DNA of 45,581 nucleotides from Bacteroidota bacterium (lineage in GTDB: Bacteria; Bacteroidota; Bacteroidia; Bacteroidales; F082). The notes below the pieces were generated by a model. The model ran no database searches. It was not told the DNA's origin and was given only the letters and a program-made list of their open reading frames with translations. A program made the position numbers and the translations under genes. Shown here piece by piece: positions 33,616 through 41,397 of the stretch. Location: NCBI GenBank assembly GCA_024280235.1, contig JAJRQN010000061.1:1-45581 (forward strand), in the 5' to 3' direction. Within the stretch, counting starts at the first letter, position 1. Every line of letters starts with the position of its first letter.

Positions 33616-33709
33616 TTGATTATAAAAACTATTGATTTGACTTATGTTTATTTTATGCAGACTTTTGCATCATAATTAAAAAATATAAACAATTAAAAAA
33701 TAAATTATC

Positions 33710-34366
33710 ATGGAACAAGAAACAAAAGAATTTAACATTATGCCACGTATCGGTGACCAGGCTCCCGATTTTGAAGCGGTAACAACCAAAGGGACCATCA
33801 AATTTTCAGAATTTGCAAAAGACAAATGGGTTGTCCTGTTTTCACATCCGGCCGATTTCACTCCGGTTTGTACCACTGAGATGAGCGGGTTTGCACAGCG
33901 CAAAGGCGAATTTGAAGCCCTTAACACAGAACTCATGGGACTGAGTATTGACAGCATCCATTCACACCTTGCCTGGGTGAACAATGTAAAACAAAATACC
34001 GGCGTATATTTTGACTTTCCAATTATTGCCGATATTGACATGAAAGTGTCCAAACTTTACGGCATGTTACAACCGAACGAAAGTGAAACAGCTGCCGTGC
34101 GTGCCGTCTTTTTCATCGATCCTTCCAAGAAAATCAGATTAGTGATGTATTATCCTTTGAATGTGGGACGTAACATGGACGAAATTTTGCGTGCTTTGGA
34201 AGCTTTGCAGGTATCCGATGCCAACGGGGTAGCCATGCCGCTGAACTGGAAAAAAGGCGACCGTGTCATCGTTCCGCCCCCGAAGAACCTCGACGAACTA
34301 CAGGAACGTATCGATGGGGATTATCCTGAAAAAATTGATTTTTATCTCGTGAAGAAAGATCTGTAA
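33710..34366 (+). CDS. 1-Cys peroxiredoxin (Prx6 type)
   Basis: The 218-aa enzyme reduces peroxides through Cys54 in the signature ADFTPVCTTEMSGF. It is the only cysteine in the protein, which defines the 1-Cys mechanism. The Prx6-type C-terminal domain is present (NVGRNMDEILRALEALQVSDAN, then GDRVIVPPPKNLDE). A later ATG (MPRIGD, residue 11) is possible, but the first gives a short leader without other meaning. It is divergent from oxyR, and a strong terminator follows at 34385-34423, so it is a one-gene transcript likely induced by peroxide. Confidence 0.95.
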   Translation: MEQETKEFNIMPRIGDQAPDFEAVTTKGTIKFSEFAKDKWVVLFSHPADFTPVCTTEMSGFAQRKGEFEALNTELMGLSIDSIHSHLAWVNNVKQNTGVYFDFPIIADIDMKVSKLYGMLQPNESETAAVRAVFFIDPSKKIRLVMYYPLNVGRNMDEILRALEALQVSDANGVAMPLNWKKGDRVIVPPPKNLDELQERIDGDYPEKIDFYLVKKDL

Positions 34367-34384
34367 TACTTTTTTTTGTTTTTC

Positions 34385-34423
34385 AAAAAAGCCTTCCGGA
34401 AGTAACTTCCGGAAGGCTTTTTT
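34385..34423. terminator. Rho-independent terminator after the peroxiredoxin gene
   Basis: An 18-bp perfect stem (34385-34402 with 34406-34423) closes a three-base loop, with a GC-rich core GCCTTCCGGAAG and T-runs at the end. It begins 18 bp after the stop codon. The TTCCGGAA core resembles the terminator at 7485-7520. Confidence 0.9.
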
Positions 34424-34470
34424 ATTGCTAAAGGGCAGCCTGTGAATAAATTCAAAGGTGATTGTTGAGT

Positions 34471-34557
34471 CGTCCCTACGGGACTTAGTCAGAGTCCCTT
34501 AGGGACGAATTAATTTTGAAGCTGTGGATTTAGTCCATAGTTTCAGTCCACAGCCGT
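34471..34557. repeat. Palindromic intergenic repeat upstream of trpS
   Basis: Two nested structures are visible. CGTCCCTACGGGAC and GTCCCTTAGGGACG, about 34471-34510, are inverted to each other with one mismatch, and each is nearly palindromic by itself. GCTGTGGA and TCCACAGC, about 34521-34556, form a second hairpin. The pattern resembles REP elements moved by RAYT-type transposases; none is encoded in this window. Confidence 0.55.
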
Positions 34558-34581
34558 TGGCGAAAGGCTTTCCTTTTTTAT

Positions 34582-34589
34582 TATTTTTG
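34582..34589 (+). promoter_or_regulatory. Possible -7 box directly before trpS
   Basis: TATTTTTG at 34582-34589 matches the Bacteroidota -7 consensus TAnnTTTG and ends 5 bp before the trpS ATG. A weak GTTG lies at 34556-34559. If used, transcription would begin at or next to the start codon, giving a leaderless or nearly leaderless mRNA. Confidence 0.4.
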
Positions 34590-34594
34590 CCCCC

Positions 34595-35602
34595 ATGGAA
34601 AAGAAAGACATTGTTTTAAGTGGTATCAGGCCCACAGGCCATTTGCACCTCGGAAATTATTTTGGGGCGGTGAAGAATTTTGTAAAAATGCAGGAAACCA
34701 ATGAATGCTATTTTTTCATTGCCGACTACCATTCGCTGACCACCCATCCGCATCCTGACAATCTGCAGGGAAATGTGCGTCAGGTACTTATTGAATACCT
34801 CGCCGCCGGTCTTGATCCGGAAAAAGCAACGCTTTACCTGCAAAGCGATATTCCGGAAACAGCAGAATTGTATCTTTTCCTGAATATGAACACTTATCTT
34901 GGCGAGTTGGAACGTGTTACCACTTTTAAGGAAAAAGCCCGCAAGCAACCCAATAATGTCAACGCCGGATTATTGACTTATCCCACACTTATGGCTGCCG
35001 ATATCATTATTCAAAAAGCGCTCAAAGTGCCGGTTGGGAAAGACCAGGAACAAAATCTGGAGATGACCCGGGCGTTTGCCCGCCGGTTTAACCACATGTA
35101 TGGGGTGGACTTTTTTCCTATTCCCACGGCTTACAATTTTGGGGAAGCTTTGGTAAAAATTCCCGGACTGGATGGCTCCGGCAAAATGGGTAAATCGGAA
35201 GGCGAAGGCAATGCTATTTTCCTGAACGACGATCCCAAGTCTATCCGCAAAAAAATTATGCGGGCCGGAACCGACAGTGGTCCTACCCAAATGAACCAGC
35301 AAAAGCCGGAACCCATTCAAAATCTGTTCACGCTGTTGAATGTGGTTTCCAAACCAGATGTGGTAGAGTATTTCGACGAGCAATACAACAAATGCACCAT
35401 TCGTTACGGCGACCTGAAAAAACAACTCGCCGAGGATGTGATTGCTTTTACCTTACCTTTTGCCGAAAAAATTGAAGCACTTTCTTCAGACGAAGATTAC
35501 ATCCTGAAAGTGATGAATATGGGTGCCGAAAAAGCCCGTGCCAACGCACAAAAAACCATGCGTGAAGTACGTGAGATTATCGGTTTTCGGAAAATATATT
35601 AG
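34595..35602 (+). CDS. trpS: Tryptophan--tRNA ligase
   Basis: This class I aminoacyl-tRNA synthetase charges tRNA-Trp. The 335-aa protein has the HIGH-like motif at residues 14-21 (TGHLHLGN) and the KMSKS-like motif K197-M-G-K-S201 after GLDGSG. ADYHSLT and QSDIPETAELYLFLN, typical of bacterial TrpS, are present, as is the C-terminal anticodon-binding region ending VREIIGF. Length matches the compact bacterial enzyme. It is a single gene, convergent with fabD. Confidence 0.97.
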   Translation: MEKKDIVLSGIRPTGHLHLGNYFGAVKNFVKMQETNECYFFIADYHSLTTHPHPDNLQGNVRQVLIEYLAAGLDPEKATLYLQSDIPETAELYLFLNMNTYLGELERVTTFKEKARKQPNNVNAGLLTYPTLMAADIIIQKALKVPVGKDQEQNLEMTRAFARRFNHMYGVDFFPIPTAYNFGEALVKIPGLDGSGKMGKSEGEGNAIFLNDDPKSIRKKIMRAGTDSGPTQMNQQKPEPIQNLFTLLNVVSKPDVVEYFDEQYNKCTIRYGDLKKQLAEDVIAFTLPFAEKIEALSSDEDYILKVMNMGAEKARANAQKTMREVREIIGFRKIY

Positions 35603-35622
35603 ATTCTCTTTGTATGGCTCAC

Positions 35623-35684
35623 AGTGGAAGACACAGTGTCTCATGAAGGAAAATCCTCACTATGTTACCTTGTAACCTTCCACT
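35623..35684. repeat. Inverted repeat between convergent trpS and fabD
   Basis: The arms AGTGGAAG (35623-35630) and CTTCCACT (35677-35684) are perfect reverse complements around 46 bp that contain a smaller palindrome, GACACAGTGTC. It is probably a loose hairpin region shared by the two convergent gene ends; the termination function is uncertain. Confidence 0.4.
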
Positions 35685-35688
35685 AATT

Positions 35689-36570
35689 TTATATGGAGGC
35701 ACTTCGGGTTACCAACTGCCTGTCAATTTTCTTAAAAAGTCCCTGAAGAACTTTCCCCGGACCTACTTCCACAACCTCTGTGGCTCCATCGGCCAGCATA
35801 TTTTGCATGATTTGTGTCCAACGCACCGGTGAGGTAAGCTGAGAAATAAGGTTGGTTTTAATAATTTCAGGATCGGCTACCGGTTGTCCGGTAACATTTT
35901 GATATACAGGACAATTACCCGAACTAAAAGGAGTATTATTAATGGCCTCTGCCAGTTCGATGCGGGCAGGTTCCATAAGTGGCGAATGGAAAGCACCCCC
36001 TACTTTCAGCAGGAGGGTTCTCTTTGCCCCGGCTTCTTTGCATTTTTCCATAGCTTTTCCCACGCCGCCAATGGAACCGGAAATAACCAGTTGTCCCGGA
36101 CTGTTATAATTGGCCGGTACAACAATATCCTGAATATTTTTACAGATATTCTCAACTATATCATCATCTAATCCGAGAATAGCAGCCATGGTAGAAGGCT
36201 CTGATTCGCAGGCTTTTTGCATAGCATCAGCGCGTTTTGCAACAAGTTTCAAACCATCTTCAAATGTCAATGTTCCGTTGGCTACAAGGGCCGAAAATTC
36301 TCCAAGGGAATGTCCGGCAACCATATCAGGTTTAAAATTATTGCCCATGACCTTTGCCAAAATGACAGAGTGAAGAAAAATGGCAGGCTGTGTAACGTTG
36401 GTTTGTTTCAAGTCGTCTTCTGTGCCGGCAAACATCAATTTCGTAATATCAAATTTTAGAATATTATTTGCCTTGTGAAACAAATCTTTGGCTTTGGAAG
36501 AGCTTTCATACAAATCTTTACCCATACCGGTATATTGGGCGCCCTGCCCCGGAAAAATATATGCTATCAT
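35689..36570 (-). CDS. fabD: Malonyl-CoA:ACP transacylase
   Basis: FabD moves malonyl from CoA to acyl-carrier protein at the start of fatty-acid synthesis. The 293-aa protein shows FPGQGAQYTGMGKDLYE near the start, the nucleophile Ser88 in AGHSLGEFSALVANG, the catalytic histidine region in GGAFHSPLM, and the end EVVEVGPGKVLQGL. Length is normal. It is downstream of the BI-1-family gene on the same strand (23-bp gap), without other fab genes nearby. Confidence 0.96.
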   Translation of the reverse strand: MIAYIFPGQGAQYTGMGKDLYESSSKAKDLFHKANNILKFDITKLMFAGTEDDLKQTNVTQPAIFLHSVILAKVMGNNFKPDMVAGHSLGEFSALVANGTLTFEDGLKLVAKRADAMQKACESEPSTMAAILGLDDDIVENICKNIQDIVVPANYNSPGQLVISGSIGGVGKAMEKCKEAGAKRTLLLKVGGAFHSPLMEPARIELAEAINNTPFSSGNCPVYQNVTGQPVADPEIIKTNLISQLTSPVRWTQIMQNMLADGATEVVEVGPGKVLQGLFKKIDRQLVTRSASI

Positions 36571-36593
36571 ATAACTTTTTTAAAAATATATTT

Positions 36594-37322
36594 TTATCGG
36601 CGGTTACCGCAAAAACGCAGCAAAAATAGAAATAAATTGATAAAGTCGAGATAAAGTGTCAGCGCACCCATAATGGTCATTTTTCTGGTTCCTTCAGCAC
36701 CTTCTACCATTCCTGCGCCAATTCGTTTCAGCTTCTGCACATCGTAAGCCGTAAGTCCGGTAAAGACAAGTACGCCGATAAAACTGATGATGTAATCCAG
36801 TCCGCTACTGTGCATAAACATGTTTACAAACATGGCGATAAAAAGTCCCACAACACCCATAATCATAATGCTGCCGAATTTTGTCAGGTCGGTTTTGGTT
36901 GTATAACCCAATATTGCCATAAATCCGAACATGCCGGCGGTTATCAGGAAAGTGGTGGCAATGGAAGCACCGGTATATGTCAGAAAGATAAAACTCAGGC
37001 TCATACCCATCAGGATGGAAAAGACTACAAACAGCAATGCCAGTTTTGAAGCTGACATTTGGTTATAACCTCTTGACATCCAAATAACAAAACCCAAAGG
37101 TGCCAGCATTACAATCCATCCGAGGATGGTCATTCCGCCTTTTACATCATACATCAGGGAGAGTAACTGCGGGCTTGAGGCAAAAAGCCACGAAGTGATA
37201 GCTGTTATTCCCAAAGCGAGAAACATCCAGCCAAAAACCCCGGAAAGGTAGGCTTTGGCTACTACCGGCACTTCTGTTGTCCTACTGCCGGCAAAATCAT
37301 TTCCTAATTGATTAATATTCAT
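36594..37322 (-). CDS. Bax inhibitor-1/YccA-family membrane protein
   Basis: The 242-aa protein has seven membrane helices in the BI-1 pattern: AYLSGVFGWMFLALGITAITSWLFA, WIVMLAPLGFVIWMSRGYNQMS, FVVFSILMGMSLSFIFLTYTGASIATTFLI and SSGLDYIISFIGVLVFTGLTAYDVQKLKRIG. It ends LTLYLDFINLFLFLLRFCGNRR. The start at 37322 (MNINQLGND) is preferred over 37346, which would add eight residues. BI-1 proteins are proposed ion channels or leak pathways; the function in bacteria is unsettled. Confidence 0.92.
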   Translation of the reverse strand: MNINQLGNDFAGSRTTEVPVVAKAYLSGVFGWMFLALGITAITSWLFASSPQLLSLMYDVKGGMTILGWIVMLAPLGFVIWMSRGYNQMSASKLALLFVVFSILMGMSLSFIFLTYTGASIATTFLITAGMFGFMAILGYTTKTDLTKFGSIMIMGVVGLFIAMFVNMFMHSSGLDYIISFIGVLVFTGLTAYDVQKLKRIGAGMVEGAEGTRKMTIMGALTLYLDFINLFLFLLRFCGNRR

Positions 37323-37349
37323 CGTTTTAATTTTTAAATTCAACAAAAA

Positions 37350-37967
37350 CTAAGACAGTCGGGAAGATATCAGATGAATAAACTCCTCGCGTGTCTCTTT
37401 TCTTTCAAAAGCTCCCGTAAAATCGGAAGTGGTGGTAACAGAATTTTGTTTCTGTACGCCCCGCATAGCCATACACAAATGTCGTGCCTCAATAACCACT
37501 GCCACACCCAGCGGATCCAATGTTTCCTGAATTGCCGTTTTAATCTGAGTGGTCAGCCGTTCCTGAACCTGCAGCCGGCGGGCGTAAGCCTCTACTACAC
37601 GTGCAATTTTGCTGAGGCCGGTAATGTATTTGTTAGGAATGTAAGCTACATGTGCTTTTCCGATAAACGGAATCATGTGATGCTCACACATGGAAAAAAC
37701 GTCAATGTCTTTTACGATAACCATCTGCTTATAATCTTCCCTAAATCGTGCCGAAAGCAGGATTTCTTTTGGATCGTGGTCGTATCCCTGTGTCAGAAAC
37801 TGAATGGATTTCGCAACGCGCAATGGTGTCTTTTCCAGTCCCTCACGCGTAACATCCTCTCCAATAAGTTTCAGAATCTCCGCATAATGATATTGTAATT
37901 TTTCCAGTTTTCCCGGGGCGTAAGTTTCAATTCTTTCGTAATCAAGCATTGCCTTTGATTTTTCCAT
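37350..37967 (-). CDS. folE: GTP cyclohydrolase I
   Basis: FolE converts GTP to 7,8-dihydroneopterin triphosphate, the entry to folate, pterin and queuosine pathways. The 205-aa protein has the zinc ligand motif [19 protein letters not shown], then [25 protein letters not shown] and the [23 protein letters not shown] motif with the second zinc cysteine. It lies 18 bp after a PTPS-family gene on the same strand, which supplies the next pterin step. Confidence 0.97.
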   Translation of the reverse strand: MEKSKAMLDYERIETYAPGKLEKLQYHYAEILKLIGEDVTREGLEKTPLRVAKSIQFLTQGYDHDPKEILLSARFREDYKQMVIVKDIDVFSMCEHHMIPFIGKAHVAYIPNKYITGLSKIARVVEAYARRLQVQERLTTQIKTAIQETLDPLGVAVVIEARHLCMAMRGVQKQNSVTTTSDFTGAFERKETREEFIHLISSRLS

Positions 37968-37985
37968 ATTACTACAATTATTATT

Positions 37986-38402
37986 TTATGATAACCCGAA
38001 ATATTCGACGAAATTGTTTTCGGATTCGTAAATTTTTACACAATGAAGTGTAACACCGAGATCGGCAATCTCTTTTTCTAATTGTTTCCAGATACCGATG
38101 GTCAGGTTTTCGGTGGAAGCCATTTTCCCTTTCATAAAGCTGACTTCAAGGTTGATATTTTTGTGGTCAATTTCTTCAATCACCTTTTCTTTGATAATTT
38201 TACTAAGTGCTTTCAGATTTACTAAAAAACCCGTTTCGGGATTGACCTCTCCCTTAACGGTAACAAACAATTCATAATTGTGTCCGTGCCAGTTTGGGTT
38301 GGAACATTTGCCAAAAATTTTTAAGTTTTTTTCATCGCTGTATTCTGCTTTAAACAGGCGATGGGCAGCGTTAAATCGTTCTCTCCTCGTAATGTAAATC
38401 AT
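37986..38402 (-). CDS. 6-pyruvoyl-tetrahydropterin synthase / QueD family protein
   Basis: The 138-aa protein has the fold's zinc histidines in FNAAHRLF and WHGHNYELFV. The cysteine sits in KCSNPNWHGH, a C-x5-HGH spacing as in animal PTPS, whereas typical QueD has C-x3-HGH. The catalytic region EIDHKNIN and the end VKIYESENNFVEYFG are present. Placement directly before folE (same transcript) shows that it acts on dihydroneopterin triphosphate. Whether the product feeds queuosine (6-carboxy-tetrahydropterin) or another pterin cannot be settled by eye. Confidence 0.88.
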   Translation of the reverse strand: MIYITRRERFNAAHRLFKAEYSDEKNLKIFGKCSNPNWHGHNYELFVTVKGEVNPETGFLVNLKALSKIIKEKVIEEIDHKNINLEVSFMKGKMASTENLTIGIWKQLEKEIADLGVTLHCVKIYESENNFVEYFGLS

Positions 38403-38479
38403 AGCGTAATTTGAAAAGCAAAGATAGGTTTTATTGGGTAGCCAAAGGGTTAAAATATCTAAAAAGTCATTTTGACAGG

Positions 38480-39241
38480 CTATCTGTTTGTTTTTAAAGG
38501 CTTAATTCTCCGGGTTAATTCTGTGGCAAATACGAAATCATTAAGCTCTTTTTTTTCAGTTTTTAAAATTGTCTCTTTGGTTCCTTCCCAGCATAATTTC
38601 CCCTCGTTTATAAAGCAGATTTTCTCGCCGATCTGAAGTACCGAATTCATATCATGAGTGTTGATGACGGTAGTCATATTGAATTTTCTGGTCAGGCTTG
38701 AAAGTAGTTGATCGATACGTTCGGCAGTTTTCGGGTCCAGTCCGGAGTTGGGTTCATCGGCAAAGAGATATTTAGGCATCAGAGAAATGGCGCGGGCAAT
38801 GGCTACACGTTTTGTCATCCCGCCACTTAGCTCTGCCGGATATTTGCCGTTGTTGCCGGATAAATTTACATTTTCGAGAACAAAGTTTACTCGTTCTTTT
38901 TTTTCTTTCAGACTCATTTTGGTAAACATGTCGAGCGGAAACATAATATTTTCTTCCACCGTAAGTGAATCGAATAAAGCGCCTCCCTGGAACAATACAC
39001 CCATTTCCTGACGGATGTGCTTTCTTTTTTTATCGGGAATGTTGGAAAAACGTCTGCCGTGGAAATCAACCTCACCGCTGTCCACATCATATAGTCCGAT
39101 GCAACATTTCATCAGGACGGTTTTTCCGGAGCCGCTCTGCCCGATAATCAGGTTGGTTTGTCCCTCTTCGAATACAGTACTTATGTTATCAACAATTAAC
39201 TGGTCTCCAAAGCTTTTCGATATGTTTTTCACTTCTATCAT
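38480..39241 (-). CDS. mlaF: ABC transporter ATPase, MlaF-like
   Basis: The 253-aa ATPase has Walker A (IGQSGSGKTVL), the Q-loop in MGVLFQGGALFDSLTV, the signature LSGGMTKRVAIARA, Walker B (KYLFADEPNSGLDP) and the H-loop (INTHDM). The GGALFDSLTV..N..FPL pattern is typical of MlaF/Ttg2A, the ATPase of phospholipid or steroid transport between inner and outer membrane. Its start overlaps the permease gene by 4 bp. No MlaD substrate-binding gene follows directly; the next upstream or downstream genes are unrelated. Confidence 0.93.
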   Translation of the reverse strand: MIEVKNISKSFGDQLIVDNISTVFEEGQTNLIIGQSGSGKTVLMKCCIGLYDVDSGEVDFHGRRFSNIPDKKRKHIRQEMGVLFQGGALFDSLTVEENIMFPLDMFTKMSLKEKKERVNFVLENVNLSGNNGKYPAELSGGMTKRVAIARAISLMPKYLFADEPNSGLDPKTAERIDQLLSSLTRKFNMTTVINTHDMNSVLQIGEKICFINEGKLCWEGTKETILKTEKKELNDFVFATELTRRIKPLKTNR

Positions 39242-39978
39242 GTGAGCAGCAGTTGGGTAAGAATCAAATCGAAAAAGATAATTAGTATGCTACTTACCAC
39301 AATGGCTTCTGTGCTGGCCTGACCCACTTCCACCGAACCGCCTTTTACCGTGTATCCTTTGTAAGCAGAAACTGATGTTATGATAAAGGCAAAAACCACG
39401 GTTTTAATCATGGCATAAGTCAGTGTGAACGGGTCGAACCACGACCGAATACCAATAATGTAATCCGCCGAAGGGATTAATCCCGTTATGGATCCCATAA
39501 TCCATCCTCCTAAAATGCCAAGAAAAATAGAAAAAACAATCAACACAGGAAAATAAATTACGGCGGCAGTTATCTTTGGTAATATGAGATAATTAGGGGG
39601 GTTAACACCCATGACCCGCAGCGCGTCAATTTGCTCGGTAATACGCATGGTACCAATCTCAGAGGCAATACGTGAACCCACTTTTCCGGCCAGGATCAGG
39701 CTGATAATGGTGGGCGAAATTTCCAATACCAGCATTTGCCGTGTGGAAAAACCGATAATGGATTTTGCAATAAACGGAGAGTCAATATTGTAAGCCATTT
39801 GAATGGCAATAATGCCTCCTGTAAAAAGTGAGATGATAGCAATAATGCTGATGGAATCAACACCGAGGCGCTTAAAATCATACAGTAGCTGGCGGCGAAA
39901 AACAAAGCCTTTGTCAGGTCTTTTAAAAGCCTGCAGCACCATGAGCACGTACTCGCCTATTTGATACAGTATTTTCAT
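39238..39978 (-). CDS. mlaE: MlaE-family ABC permease
   Basis: The 246-aa permease has five to six membrane helices and family motifs: SISIIAIISLFTGGIIAIQMAY, then GFSTRQMLVLEISPTIISLILAGKVGSRIASEIGTMRITEQIDALRVMGVNPPNYLILPKI, the MlaE signature. It ends with YKGYTVKGGSVEVGQASTEAIVVSSI. It pairs with the ATPase gene (4-bp overlap) as one lipid transporter core acting at the inner membrane. The direction of lipid movement is not deducible. Confidence 0.95.
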   Translation of the reverse strand: MKILYQIGEYVLMVLQAFKRPDKGFVFRRQLLYDFKRLGVDSISIIAIISLFTGGIIAIQMAYNIDSPFIAKSIIGFSTRQMLVLEISPTIISLILAGKVGSRIASEIGTMRITEQIDALRVMGVNPPNYLILPKITAAVIYFPVLIVFSIFLGILGGWIMGSITGLIPSADYIIGIRSWFDPFTLTYAMIKTVVFAFIITSVSAYKGYTVKGGSVEVGQASTEAIVVSSILIIFFDLILTQLLLT

Positions 39979-40367
39979 AATGATGGCGCTAAATTACAGA
40001 ATTTTGATGGATGAAATGATGATTTGTGATAATCGGGCCAAATAATACTACACCTGAGGCAGACATATTTTTAGCTCCCGTCAGGATTCGAGCTGAAATA
40101 CAGTCTCGAAGAATCGCTATCAGCAAAATTCGTTCCTATTGCAAGCACAGCAAGCGGGATATGTGCGTTGGTGCAAAGCCATACGTGTTGAATTAGATGG
40201 CTTCAGCCTTGTCTTATTGTTTTTCATAAAACAGTTTATGGAATCACCTTTCCAATACCTTTTTCTCAAAGAGGACGTATTTCTTTGTTTATTTTACGGA
40301 AATATTGCCCGTGTATAAAATAAATTCTCATTTTTGCCGCTTTAATAAATACAAACAAATAAGTTTT
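39979..40367. other. 389-bp intergenic region
   Basis: This lies between divergent mlaE and a small zinc-motif gene. It contains the imperfect palindromic repeat at 40085-40115. I see no RNA gene and no supported frame. A possible in-frame extension of the small gene from 40305 lacks protein character. Confidence 0.5.
40085..40115. repeat. Imperfect palindromic repeat related to that at 32531
   Basis: GATTCGAG followed by CTGAAATACAG and CTCGAAGAATC forms a hairpin with an inner CTG/CAG stem. The sequence CTGAAATACAGTCTCGA resembles CTCAAATGTAGTCTCGG in the element at 32531-32580, suggesting a dispersed family. Confidence 0.45.
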
Positions 40368-40553
40368 ATGGAAAATCACAACGAAAAACATTGCCTTTTC
40401 TGCAAAAGAGATTCAGAACAGGTTCCTTTGGTACAGCTTGATTTTAAAGGAAAAAGCTACTGGATTTGCCCACAGCATATCCCTGTTTTAATTCACTACC
40501 CATCGCAACTCGAAGGCATGATTCCCGGCGCCGAAAATATGCAGGCAGGTTAA
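40368..40553 (+). CDS. Small protein with CxxC and CxxH metal-site pattern
   Basis: The protein is 61 aa from the ATG at 40368 (MENHNEKHCLFCKRDSEQVP). C-x2-C near the start and C-x2-H in SYWICPQHIPVLIHYP give four candidate zinc ligands, a compact zinc-ribbon or treble-clef layout. No named family is recognised. The upstream frame to 40305 adds sequence without motif, so the later ATG is chosen. It is monocistronic as far as can be seen. Confidence 0.65.
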   Translation: MENHNEKHCLFCKRDSEQVPLVQLDFKGKSYWICPQHIPVLIHYPSQLEGMIPGAENMQAG

Positions 40554-40602
40554 TACAGCCTGTTCCTGAAAACACAAATTTCTTTATTATTCAATAAAAA
40601 AT

Positions 40603-40634
40603 TTTGCACGTATAAAAAATTTTGCATATTTTTG
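40603..40634 (+). promoter_or_regulatory. Bacteroidota-type promoter for the outer-membrane protein gene
   Basis: TTTG at 40603-40606, exactly 20 bp, then TATTTTTG at 40627-40634. This matches the phylum consensus TTTG-N19-21-TAnnTTTG in every defined position. The start codon is at 40676, leaving a leader of about 35 nt. Confidence 0.75.
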
Positions 40635-40675
40635 ACAACAATAAAATCAATTATCTCACTTAAAATCTTTTAATT

Positions 40676-41308
40676 ATGAAAAAAATTAGCTTATTTATTG
40701 TAGCTATTCTTATGAGCGGACTCATGTATGGCCAGTTTCATATCGGCCCGCAGATTGGCTACACAGCCTCCAAATTATCCTATAATGGTTCTGATATTTC
40801 AAACGGTTTAAAGAACAACATGCTGATTGGTGTCTTTATGCGCATAGGGAAAAAGATTTATATACAACCCGAAGTGAATTATATGACACAGGGAAGTGTG
40901 TTTAAATTTCCTTCAATTGGCAGCACCTCTCCGGTTGAGCAGAATGTCAGTTTGAAATCTATTCAGGTTCCTTTGAGCCTTGGATGGCAGTTTCTTAACC
41001 TTAAAGTTGTAAAACTAAGAATTTACGGTGGTGCCACAGCCAATTTTGTGGTAAACAAAGACATCAACACCAAAAATCTGGGCAATCAGGATCCAAAAGA
41101 TTACCTTTTGCCTGATGATTTTAGTAATGTACAGTGGCAATATCAGTTTGGTGTGGGTGTTGATATATTTATGTTTGCATTGGATGTTAAATATTACGGA
41201 GGCATCAACGACCTGTTTAATGGCACCGTTTCATACAATCAGCAAACAAAAACGGTTAATGGTGCAGCTAACGTATTTGAAATTACCCTCGGCTGGAAGA
41301 TTTTGTAA
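40676..41308 (+). CDS. Outer-membrane beta-barrel protein (PorT family)
   Basis: The 210-aa protein has a signal peptide (residues 1-19, ending MYG/Q), then alternating beta strands: FHIGPQIGYTASKLSY, MLIGVFMRIGKKIYIQPEVNYMTQGS, SLKSIQVPLSLGWQFLNLKVVKLRIYGGATANFVV, WQYQFGVGVDIFMFALDVKYYGGINDLFN and a terminal strand VFEITLGWKIL. This is the PorT/OMP_b-brl_2 fold of eight strands. Function is unknown beyond membrane location. A clear promoter precedes it and a hairpin terminator follows at 41327-41362. Confidence 0.88.
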   Translation: MKKISLFIVAILMSGLMYGQFHIGPQIGYTASKLSYNGSDISNGLKNNMLIGVFMRIGKKIYIQPEVNYMTQGSVFKFPSIGSTSPVEQNVSLKSIQVPLSLGWQFLNLKVVKLRIYGGATANFVVNKDINTKNLGNQDPKDYLLPDDFSNVQWQYQFGVGVDIFMFALDVKYYGGINDLFNGTVSYNQQTKTVNGAANVFEITLGWKIL

Positions 41309-41326
41309 ATCCCGGTCAAACGTAAC

Positions 41327-41362
41327 AAAAAAATGTCAGTACTTTTGTACCGGCATTTTTTT
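41327..41362 (+). terminator. Rho-independent terminator
   Basis: The arms 41327-41342 and 41347-41362 pair with a TTTT loop, one G-T step and one mismatch. The hairpin starts with A7 and ends with T7. It stands 18 bp after the outer-membrane protein gene. Confidence 0.75.
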
Positions 41363-41397
41363 ATGCCCCAAGGTTTTTACTTTTACGTTGTCTTGTT

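Noticed and set aside
33616-33650. Peroxiredoxin promoter (TTTG at 33615, TATGTTTA at 33643)
   Set aside because: The spacing is 24 bp and the -7 box has a mismatch, outside the usual Bacteroidota range, so it is not listed as a feature.
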